Origin: Hallella colorans
GTDB lineage: Bacteria > Bacteroidota > Bacteroidia > Bacteroidales > Bacteroidaceae
DNA: 64,000 nucleotides
Direction of reading: 5' to 3'
Assembly: GCF_003096815.1 (NCBI RefSeq)
Contig: NZ_QENY01000002.1
Span: forward strand, 124,001 to 188,000
Position 1 is the stretch's first letter. Each line of letters opens with the position of its first letter. A model generated the notes under the pieces. That model did not search any database. It worked only from the letters and a program-made list of their open reading frames with translations, and was not told where the DNA came from. Of the stretch, positions 9,983-16,540 are shown in pieces. Both the position numbers and the translations under genes were made by a program.

Positions 9983-10325
9983 CTATATTATTTGCTTTTT
10001 CTATCGCCTCGTCCGCGGCCTGCTGGTCCGTGCTTAGCACATATATGTCCTCGTCGTCTGCTTTCATGAAATAGCGCTCGCGAGCAATCTTACGAATGGC
10101 TTTTGGGTTGCGTCTCAACTCGTTAAGGGCTTGAGTGGCTTTCTCGTTCTGCAGGTTGTATTTGCGTATCTCGTCCTTCATCTTGCCAATCTGCATATCA
10201 TATTGCACACGCCTCAAAAAACTGTTATCGTCAATGAATCCCACAAGGGCCACGCCCACAACAAAAGTTATCACATATTTATATCGTGACAACACATTCC
10301 AGAAATCGGTAAGTTTGCTGCTCAT
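9966..10325 (-). CDS. FtsB/DivIC-type septum formation protein
   Basis: This 119-residue protein has one membrane helix near residues 16-34 followed by a coiled coil with regular heptads (RRVQYDMQIGKMKDEIRKYN, ending near residue 80), the layout of the FtsB/DivIC family that links FtsL and FtsQ in the divisome. The start at 10325 was chosen because it lies just after a strong promoter, while the longer frame to 10412 would contain that promoter. It is divergent from dnaX with a shared intergenic region of 129 bp. Confidence 0.88.
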   Translation of the reverse strand: MSSKLTDFWNVLSRYKYVITFVVGVALVGFIDDNSFLRRVQYDMQIGKMKDEIRKYNLQNEKATQALNELRRNPKAIRKIARERYFMKADDEDIYVLSTDQQAADEAIEKANNIDEAAQ

Positions 10326-10347
10326 TTGCCATTCATAATCTTTGATG

Positions 10348-10378
10348 CAAAGATAATGCAAAAGCGGCAAAAGACAAA
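10348..10378 (-). promoter_or_regulatory. Promoter of the DivIC operon
   Basis: Minus strand -7 box TATCTTTG at 10348-10355 and -33 box TTTG at 10375-10378, with a spacer of 19 bases. This is a near-ideal Bacteroidota promoter. The expected 5' leader is about 18 bases. Confidence 0.8.
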
Positions 10379-10395
10379 AGAAAACATTATATTTG

Positions 10396-10427
10396 TTTGG
10401 CTTTCCACCCAATTAAAGTTAACTTTG
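10396..10427 (+). promoter_or_regulatory. Promoter of dnaX
   Basis: -33 box TTTG at 10396-10399 and -7 box TAACTTTG at 10420-10427, spacer 20 bases. The -33 boxes of this promoter and the divergent DivIC promoter are only about 18 bases apart, so the two may compete or be co-regulated. Confidence 0.8.
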
Positions 10428-10454
10428 CAACAATTAACTATCAGTCATTACGCT

Positions 10455-12263
10455 ATGGACAACTATATTGTATCGGCCAGAAAATACCGCCCTACGTCTT
10501 TTAGCTCTGTGGTTGGACAAGACGCGCTGACCACGACACTAAAAAATGCCGTCATGGGGGGCAAGCTGGCGCACGCCTATTTGTTTTGCGGACCACGTGG
10601 AGTGGGCAAAACTACTTGCGCCCGTATATTTGCCAAGACCATCAACTGCGAGCACATCACAGCAGACGGCGAGGCTTGCGACACATGCGAGAGCTGCAAA
10701 TCGTTCAATGAGGGCCGCTCATTGAACATCTTTGAGCTTGACGCCGCCAGTAACAATTCGGTGGAAAACATCAAGACATTGATGGAGCAGACGCAAATTC
10801 CACCGCAGGGAGGCAAGTACAAGGTATTTATCATAGACGAGGTGCACATGCTTTCCACTTCGGCTTTCAATGCTTTTCTCAAAACGCTCGAGGAGCCGCC
10901 TGCGCACGTCATCTTCATTCTCGCCACTACAGAGAAGCACAAAGTGCTGCCCACGATTCTCTCAAGGTGCCAGATTTATGACTTTGAGCGCATGACCGTA
11001 CCTAAAATCACTGATCACTTGAAGATGGTGGCGGCACAAGAGAACATCAGTTGCGAGGAAGAGGCATTGCATGTTATCGCCGAAAAGGCAGACGGAGGCA
11101 TGCGCGATGCCCTGTCTATCTTTGACCAAGTGGCCAGTTTTTGCCAAGGCAATATTACCTACGAGCGGGTGCTTGAGGACCTAAACATGCTCGACTCTGA
11201 AAATTATTTCAAAATTGTCGACCTTGCATTGGCAAACCGAGTAAGTGACATTATGCTAACGCTCAATGGCATCATAGCCAAGGGATTTGACCCGGGGCAC
11301 CTTGTCAACGGGTTAGCCTCGCACATTCGCAACGTGATGATGGCCACCGACAAACGCACGCTTTCGCTTTTGGAGGTGAGCGAGCGACAACGACAAAAAT
11401 ACCAAGAGCAGGCCAGCAAATGTAGCACACGCTTTTTATTCCAAGCACTGAAGATATTGAACGAGTGCGACGTGAACTATCGGCAGAGTAGCAACAAACG
11501 GCTCTTGGCAGAGCTGACGCTCATTCGCGTGGCCCAGCTCACCCAATCTGACGAAGACGATGACGCAGGCGCGGGGCGTAGCCCCAAGTGCTTGAAAATC
11601 CTGTTTAAAAACCTAAAGACTTCTCAACCTCAACCGTCTCGACAGGTGGCGGTGGCTGAGAAGTCTGCCAAAGCGAACCAACAATCGTACGAAACCGTCG
11701 CGGCGGAACGCGCCACAAGCAGCTTGACTGCGTCGGAGCCACGCCACACTGCCGCAACCCCCTCACCATCAAAGGGCACAGCGCCTCGAATAAAGCTCAA
11801 AAACATTGGCATGACGTTTGACCATTTGAGACATGGCACGCCGTCACCCAACTATGTAGACGTTAAGAAAACGGATGAGAAGGTTATCCCCGCCAACACC
11901 AAGAAGTTCACCGATGACGAGCTTGGCATGCAATGGACACTGATGTGCAACCGTATGCCCCACCATTTGGTGGGTTTGGCTTCGCGCCTTAAAAACATCA
12001 CGCCCCATATAGTGGATTACCCTGCCATAGAGGTGACCATTGACAATGAGATACTTTATGGACAAGTAAAGGAGATAATAGGCAATATCACCGCCACGAT
12101 GAAAAAAAATCTGGGTAACAATGCCATCTCAATCAACTTGCAATTGACTAAAAATAATGGGTCAAGCAGGGCTTATACCAAGCGCGAAATTTTTGACAAC
12201 ATGCGCAAAAAAAATCCTGCTATAGAAAAACTTAGACTGAATTTAGGCCTCGAATTGGCCTAA
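10455..12263 (+). CDS. dnaX: DNA polymerase III gamma/tau subunit
   Basis: DnaX is the clamp-loader ATPase that joins the replicative polymerase to the helicase. The start at 10455 (MDNYIVSARKYRP) is the conserved family start and sits 27 bases after the -7 box. The 602-residue product has Walker A GPRGVGKT at 46-53, a zinc site with Cys 65, 75, 78 and 81, DEVH at 128-131, and the arginine-finger motif SRC. A hydrophilic linker (about 390-475) is followed by a C-terminal domain. There are two runs of eight A, at 12102-12109 and 12207-12214, both far downstream of where gamma-forming slippage occurs in known cases. The last codons lie in the terminator stem. Confidence 0.96.
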   Translation: MDNYIVSARKYRPTSFSSVVGQDALTTTLKNAVMGGKLAHAYLFCGPRGVGKTTCARIFAKTINCEHITADGEACDTCESCKSFNEGRSLNIFELDAASNNSVENIKTLMEQTQIPPQGGKYKVFIIDEVHMLSTSAFNAFLKTLEEPPAHVIFILATTEKHKVLPTILSRCQIYDFERMTVPKITDHLKMVAAQENISCEEEALHVIAEKADGGMRDALSIFDQVASFCQGNITYERVLEDLNMLDSENYFKIVDLALANRVSDIMLTLNGIIAKGFDPGHLVNGLASHIRNVMMATDKRTLSLLEVSERQRQKYQEQASKCSTRFLFQALKILNECDVNYRQSSNKRLLAELTLIRVAQLTQSDEDDDAGAGRSPKCLKILFKNLKTSQPQPSRQVAVAEKSAKANQQSYETVAAERATSSLTASEPRHTAATPSPSKGTAPRIKLKNIGMTFDHLRHGTPSPNYVDVKKTDEKVIPANTKKFTDDELGMQWTLMCNRMPHHLVGLASRLKNITPHIVDYPAIEVTIDNEILYGQVKEIIGNITATMKKNLGNNAISINLQLTKNNGSSRAYTKREIFDNMRKKNPAIEKLRLNLGLELA

Positions 12264-12273
12264 ATTCAGTTTT
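12236..12273 (+). terminator. dnaX terminator that contains the stop codon
   Basis: The 14-base arms ACTGAATTTAGGCC (12236-12249) and GGCCTAAATTCAGT (12257-12270) are perfectly complementary around the loop TCGAATT, and are followed by TTT. The dnaX stop codon (12261-12263) lies inside the 3' arm, so the final eight or so codons are coding and terminator at once. Confidence 0.85.
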
Positions 12274-12508
12274 AAAACTTCTAAATGCTTTTGTCTGCGT
12301 CACAGCATGACCTTTAAAGCGATTGTTAAGCAATAAAGACTGTTACGTTGCTTGTCTTTTGAATGATGTCTATCCAGCAGACTTTCAAAGACCAATTTTG
12401 TAAGTATTTATACCATTTATTTATTGCTCCCAAACTGATACGTTCGGCTATTTTATGCTTATTTCAAAGCCATTTTGTCGTCCAATCACATCGTTTAAGT
12501 CATAGCCT

Positions 12509-12625
12509 TCTTGTCATTAGGTACGAATGGCAATGCCTGTAATGCTTAAAGGCGTATCGTTTAGGTGCTATTCGGCTGCCGTTTAATACCTAATCGAAAC
12601 ACGATTAGTACCTAATCGCCAAACT
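12509..12625. repeat. Palindromic intergenic repeat, copy B
   Basis: This stretch has repeated words CATTAGGTACGAATGGCAATG, TTTAATACCTAATCG and CGATTAGTACCTAATCG. The core CCTAATCG-AAACA-CGATTAG forms a hairpin. The words match those of copies C, E and F, with divergence. Confidence 0.55.
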
Positions 12626-12908
12626 AATAAGTTGTTATTTTAAATAAAAACAAAATTATATTATTATAATTTGTTGTTTTTTAGGTATTTATAAAAATAT
12701 GCTCTTTTCCCCCATTTTTAAAGATTATAATCTACTTTTTATAATAATTTCATGCAAACCAAAGCCAATGTAAAAATGATTCAACATGTTTTTTTATATT
12801 CTCACATCATTATTCGTTTGGTAAAACATTTTAGAGTAGAAGCAAACATGCTTGCATACAACTTGCCCAGCAATGTCGTGTCATTGTCCAAGTATTTATC
12901 CACAACAA

Positions 12909-13142
12909 CTATGCACAAAGTGGATGTCTCTTGGCTAAAACGGCTTGATCTGCAAATAACACTCGAATAGCAAGATACTCCGCGCGCAATATGGCTGCAT
13001 AGATGCGCCTGACCACATCGTCAAGATATGCGAGCGAGCGGTCTTGCTCGGTGAACATGGCCTTCCAATCCCATTGGTCCACATGCAGCGAATGTAGGTT
13101 GCCCAAGTGCTCATCATCGCAAATGGCATTCATTCTACTCAT
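12909..13142 (-). pseudogene. asnA: Remnant of asparagine synthetase A
   Basis: Reading the minus strand from 13133 gives MNAICDDEHLGNLHSLHVDQ followed by WDWKAMFTEQDRSLAYLDD, which closely follows the central AsnA region with its conserved VDQWDWE. After AAILRAEYL the match shifts by one base into LLFECYLQIKPF, the equivalent of the YECYPQIKPF segment, then meets a stop. Both frames are needed to follow the family, so there is at least one frameshift, and only about 70 of roughly 340 residues remain. AsnA makes asparagine from aspartate and ammonia. The N- and C-terminal thirds are not found nearby, so a functional copy, if any, is elsewhere. Confidence 0.75.
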
Positions 13143-13349
13143 AATAATCTATTTTGATGCTAAATTCATCTTTTCATACATGGTTAAGAATAAATTGCGT
13201 GAAGTTTACAACACCTGCAAAATGTTTTTCAAAATGTTATGATTATTCTCCTTTTCAAGACACTTTGAAATCTATGCGTCACCTCGAAGCAGTTTGAGTA
13301 ATAGACGTGTGATTTTGAAAAAATATTTCTTACTTTTTTAACCATAGCC

Positions 13350-13380
13350 TTTGTGCTTTCCAAAATAATTACTATTTTTG
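13350..13380 (+). promoter_or_regulatory. Promoter of tRNA-Arg
   Basis: -33 box TTTG at 13350-13353 and -7 box TATTTTTG at 13373-13380, spacer 19 bases, ending 17 bases before the first base of the tRNA. This is one of the best promoter matches in the window. Confidence 0.85.
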
Positions 13381-13397
13381 CATTTACTTCGTTTAAA

Positions 13398-13474
13398 GGC
13401 TCCGTAGCTCAGTTGAATAGAGCACAAGATTCCGGTTCTTGGTGTCGCGGGTTTGAGTCCCGCCGGAGTCACCA
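13398..13474 (+). tRNA. tRNA-Arg (anticodon CCG)
   Basis: The sequence folds as a full cloverleaf: acceptor GGCTCCG with CGGAGTC (one G-U), D arm GCTC/GAGC, anticodon stem CAAGA/TCTTG with loop TTCCGGT, and T arm GCGGG/CCCGC with loop TTTGAGT. The middle bases CCG read codon CGG (arginine). The discriminator A and a genome-encoded CCA follow at 13471-13474. It is transcribed alone and precedes pepT by 36 bases. Confidence 0.95.
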
Positions 13475-13510
13475 CGAAGTATAACTTCAAAACCTTTTTT
13501 CTGTAAAAAC

Positions 13511-14734
13511 ATGAATATCACCGAACGATTTATTAATTACACTAAGTTTGACACACAGTCGGCAGAAGGCTCCGACACAGTACCCAGCACAGCTAAACAA
13601 CTCATCTTCGCAAAATACCTGAAAGAAGAACTCGTTGCCGAGGGGTTGAAAGACGTAGAAATGGACGAGATGGGCTATATCTATGCCACACTTCCTTCCA
13701 ACATTAAGAAAGAGGTGCCGACCATTGGCTTTATCTCTCACTATGACACCGCGCTCGACGCAAGCGGCGCTAACATCAAGGCCCGCATCATAAAGAATTA
13801 TGACGGTGGCGACATTGAGCTGTCGCCGGGTATTATTTCATCACCCAAGAAATTTCCAGAACTGTTAGAGCACAAAGGAGAAGACATCATTGTGACTGAC
13901 GGTACGACGCTGCTGGGAGCCGATGACAAAGCTGGTATAGCAGAGATAGTACAGGCCATGTGTTACCTGCGCGACCACGACGAAATTAAACATGGTGATA
14001 TTAGAGTGGCTTTCAACCCCGACGAGGAGATTGGAATGGGCGCTCACCACTTTGATGTGGAGCGTTTTGGATGCCAATGGGCATACACCATGGACGGTGG
14101 AGACATAGGCAACTTGGAATATGAAAACTTCAACGCCGCGGCTGCCAAAGTCACCATCAAGGGCGTGAGCGTACACACAGGCTATGCCAAAGGCAAGATG
14201 ATAAACGCCAGTAGGTTGGCATGCGAGTTTAACGGCTATATTCCAGACACAGACATACCTGAGACCACCGAGGGCTATGAAGGCTTCTATCATCTCACCA
14301 ACATGGAGACGAGATGTGAGCAAGCGCTGTTGAGCTATATCATTCGTGACCACGACCGCAAGAAATTCGAAGAGCGTAAGGACTTTATCGAGAGCATTGC
14401 TAAGCGGATGAACGAGAAATATGGAGAGGGTACGGTCGTGGTGGAATTGCGCGATCAATATTATAACATGAAGGAAAAAATAGATCCTAACATGTATGTC
14501 ATTGACATTGTGCTCAAAGCCATGCAAGAAACTGGCGTAACGCCTAAAGTGGAGCCTATTCGTGGCGGCACTGACGGCGCGCAGCTAAGTTTCAAAGGGT
14601 TGCCCTGCCCCAACATTTTCGCTGGCGGCGTGAACTTTCACGGACCATATGAGTTTGTTTCTATCCAAGTGATGGAAAAGGCTATGCAGGTTATCACGAA
14701 GATTTGCGAGATTACAGGAACGTTTAATGACTAA
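13511..14734 (+). CDS. pepT: Peptidase T (tripeptidase)
   Basis: PepT is a cytoplasmic zinc aminopeptidase that removes the N-terminal residue from tripeptides. The 407-residue protein has the M20 metal ligands and catalytic residues in place: HYDT at 77-80, the bridging Asp in GADDKAG near 138, the catalytic pair in FNPDEE (172-173), TMDGGDIG and a late His in GVNFHGPYE. Length matches the family. It lies 36 bases after tRNA-Arg. A highly structured RNA segment follows its stop codon. Confidence 0.96.
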   Translation: MNITERFINYTKFDTQSAEGSDTVPSTAKQLIFAKYLKEELVAEGLKDVEMDEMGYIYATLPSNIKKEVPTIGFISHYDTALDASGANIKARIIKNYDGGDIELSPGIISSPKKFPELLEHKGEDIIVTDGTTLLGADDKAGIAEIVQAMCYLRDHDEIKHGDIRVAFNPDEEIGMGAHHFDVERFGCQWAYTMDGGDIGNLEYENFNAAAAKVTIKGVSVHTGYAKGKMINASRLACEFNGYIPDTDIPETTEGYEGFYHLTNMETRCEQALLSYIIRDHDRKKFEERKDFIESIAKRMNEKYGEGTVVVELRDQYYNMKEKIDPNMYVIDIVLKAMQETGVTPKVEPIRGGTDGAQLSFKGLPCPNIFAGGVNFHGPYEFVSIQVMEKAMQVITKICEITGTFND

Positions 14735-14737
14735 GGC

Positions 14738-14880
14738 GGAGACTATTCTCCCTTTCATTGTCAAATTCGCAGACTTCATATCTTGACAGCTTGCGGCAAG
14801 CTGTATGAAAGCTAACCGAGGTTAAACCATAAGTCTCCTCACGTCCCGATATCAGTGTGGCGTGGGGAGAATTTGTTTTT
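14738..14880 (+). promoter_or_regulatory. Structured leader with alternative pairings before trmH
   Basis: The RNA between pepT and the methyltransferase gene can form two mutually exclusive states. In one, GGAGACT (14738-14744) pairs with AGTCTCC (14832-14838), enclosing two hairpins: TTCATA/TATGAA with inner CAGCTT-GCGGC-AAGCTG (14775-14809), and TAAC-CGAG-GTTA (14813-14824). In the other, GGAGA pairs locally with TCTCC (14747-14751), and AGTCTCC is freed to build the terminator at 14834-14870. This is the layout of a riboswitch or attenuator. I cannot match it to a known ligand class. It could alternatively be the pepT terminator plus fortuitous pairing. Confidence 0.5.
14834..14880 (+). 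terminator. Intrinsic terminator between pepT and trmH
   Basis: TCTCCTCACG (14834-14843) pairs with CGTGGGGAGA (14861-14870) with one G-U, followed by ATTTGTTTTT. A further short hairpin, GGGCATG/CATGCCC at 14883-14908, follows just before trmH. Confidence 0.75.
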
Positions 14881-14936
14881 GAGGGCATGAGAAAAATAAT
14901 CCATGCCCTTGCGATTATAGAATTATCATCATACAA

Positions 14937-15755
14937 ATGACATTCGAGAATATTATCACAAGCGCGCAAAACCAGAGAATTAAGCGACTTGTGGCCTTAC
15001 AACAGAAATCGGTCGAACGCAAAAAGAGTGGGCTGTTTGTGGTTGAGGGCGTACGCGAGTTATTGCATTGCATCCGCGCGGGCTATGAGGTGGAGTGCTT
15101 GTTTCGTTGCCAAGACATTTTGGGATCGAACCCCGACGCACAGGAAATTAAAACGCTCGCACCCGATGCGCCCATCTATGACGTTTCAAAAAAAGTGTAT
15201 GAGAAGATGGCTTACAGAGGCACCACGGAGGGATTGATGGCAGAGATGCGAGCAAAAGACAAAGCTCTGAACGACATCAAACTGCCTGAGAATCCTTTTT
15301 TGGCGGTACTGGAAAGCGTGGAGAAACCAGGAAACCTTGGTGCAGTGCTTCGAAGCGCAGACGCTTCGGGGGTGGACGCGGTCATCGTATGCGACCCTCT
15401 CACCGACCTTTTCAACCCCAACCTGATACGCAGCAGCATAGGCGCAGTCTTCACGGTGCCTACACTGGCCTGCAGCACTGAGGAGTGTATTGCCTTTTTG
15501 AACTCGCACGGCATTCAAATACTAACCGCCCAACTACAAGATTCCACACTCTATTACAACACTGACATGCGCCAGCCCACTGCCATCGTCATGGGCACTG
15601 AGGCTACGGGACTTACAAACGCTTGGAGACAAGCTGCCAACGCCCATATCCGCATACCCATGTTGGGACATCTCGACTCTCTCAATGTGTCGGTGAGCGC
15701 GGCCATACTGATGTATGAGGTGGTGAGACAAAGAAACCATGGGCTTGAGTTATAA
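14937..15755 (+). CDS. TrmH/SpoU-family RNA 2'-O-methyltransferase
   Basis: This enzyme transfers a methyl group from SAM to a ribose 2'-OH in tRNA or rRNA. The 272-residue protein has an N-terminal substrate-binding domain (NQRIKRLVALQQKSVERKKS) and a C-terminal SPOUT knot with the three family motifs: EKPGNLGAVLRSADASG, IVMGTEATGL and LNVSVSAAI. The layout resembles the RlmB/TsnR group, but the modified nucleotide cannot be assigned. It follows the pepT-trmH structured leader and is 39 bases from the Nudix gene. Confidence 0.9.
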   Translation: MTFENIITSAQNQRIKRLVALQQKSVERKKSGLFVVEGVRELLHCIRAGYEVECLFRCQDILGSNPDAQEIKTLAPDAPIYDVSKKVYEKMAYRGTTEGLMAEMRAKDKALNDIKLPENPFLAVLESVEKPGNLGAVLRSADASGVDAVIVCDPLTDLFNPNLIRSSIGAVFTVPTLACSTEECIAFLNSHGIQILTAQLQDSTLYYNTDMRQPTAIVMGTEATGLTNAWRQAANAHIRIPMLGHLDSLNVSVSAAILMYEVVRQRNHGLEL

Positions 15756-15794
15756 ATTAAATAAACAAAAAAGCAAATTGAAAACCCACATGAT

Positions 15795-16385
15795 ATGAGA
15801 CAGAGACGCGATGAGGAGATGATGTGGAAAAAACTTGATAGCAAGTATATCATACATAGACCGTGGCTCACGGCACGCCGAGACAAAGTTCAATTGCCCA
15901 ACGGTAAGATTTTTGACGAATACTATGTACTGGAGTATCCCACATGGGTTAATGTCGTGGCTGTGACGCAATCGGGCGAATTGATATTGGAACGACAATA
16001 TCGCCATGCGCTTGGCATCGTCTCGACGGAAATTGTCGCTGGATGCGTGGAAAAAGGAGAGACACCATTAGATGGTGCCAAGCGTGAGTTGCTGGAAGAG
16101 ACAGGGTATACGGGCGGCACGTGGTCAGAGCTAATGGTGATCGCACCCAACCCCAGCACAATGACCAATCTTTGCCACTGCTTCGTGGCTAAAAATGTCA
16201 TACCAACCACCAATCGTCATTGGGATGAGACAGAAGATATAGAAGTGTTTCTCAAAAGCAAGCGTGAAACGCTTGAGATGTTGCGGCAGGGGCAGTTCGC
16301 GCAGGCCATGATGATCGCGCCACTATGGAAATATTTTGTTGAGCATACAGACTTGTTGCAAAGTCGGCAAGCGCCATCCGAATGA
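15795..16385 (+). CDS. Nudix hydrolase, ADP-ribose pyrophosphatase-like
   Basis: The 196-residue protein has an intact Nudix box at about residues 83-105 (GX5EX7REUXEEXGU reads as GCVEKGETPLDGAKRELLEE then TGY). Preceding VVAVTQSGELILERQYRHAL and following GTWSELMVIAPNPSTM fit the ADP-sugar pyrophosphatase branch, which splits ADP-ribose or related ADP-sugars. A second start nine residues in (15819) follows a GGAG stretch and may be the true one. It probably shares an operon with the upstream methyltransferase gene. Substrate is inferred only. Confidence 0.88.
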   Translation: MRQRRDEEMMWKKLDSKYIIHRPWLTARRDKVQLPNGKIFDEYYVLEYPTWVNVVAVTQSGELILERQYRHALGIVSTEIVAGCVEKGETPLDGAKRELLEETGYTGGTWSELMVIAPNPSTMTNLCHCFVAKNVIPTTNRHWDETEDIEVFLKSKRETLEMLRQGQFAQAMMIAPLWKYFVEHTDLLQSRQAPSE

Positions 16386-16540
16386 TGCCCCAACTCCTTG
16401 TTTGGACCCTATTCTATCCATTCGAGAAAACCTTGCGCTATCACGGTGATGAGATGGCCTTTTCACCGAGTTATGAAAGAAAATCGCAAGAGACGTTTAT
16501 AGTTTCTATAGAAATACAAACTTCGTTTCAACCATACATT

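Larger units (their letters stand above)
12274..13349. other. Gene-poor gap with repeats and decayed sequence
   Basis: About 1.1 kb between dnaX and tRNA-Arg has no intact gene. It contains palindromic repeat copy B (12509-12625), a very AT-rich stretch near 12630-12760, and the asnA remnant (12909-13142). The remaining 200 bp up to the tRNA promoter show nothing I can name. Confidence 0.65.

Noticed and set aside
12752..12970. 72-codon plus-strand frame before tRNA-Arg
   Set aside because: It overlaps the asnA remnant on the opposite strand and has no family match.
14738..14880. Known SAM, TPP or cobalamin riboswitch before trmH
   Set aside because: None of the conserved core words of these classes is seen, so only a generic switching structure is claimed.
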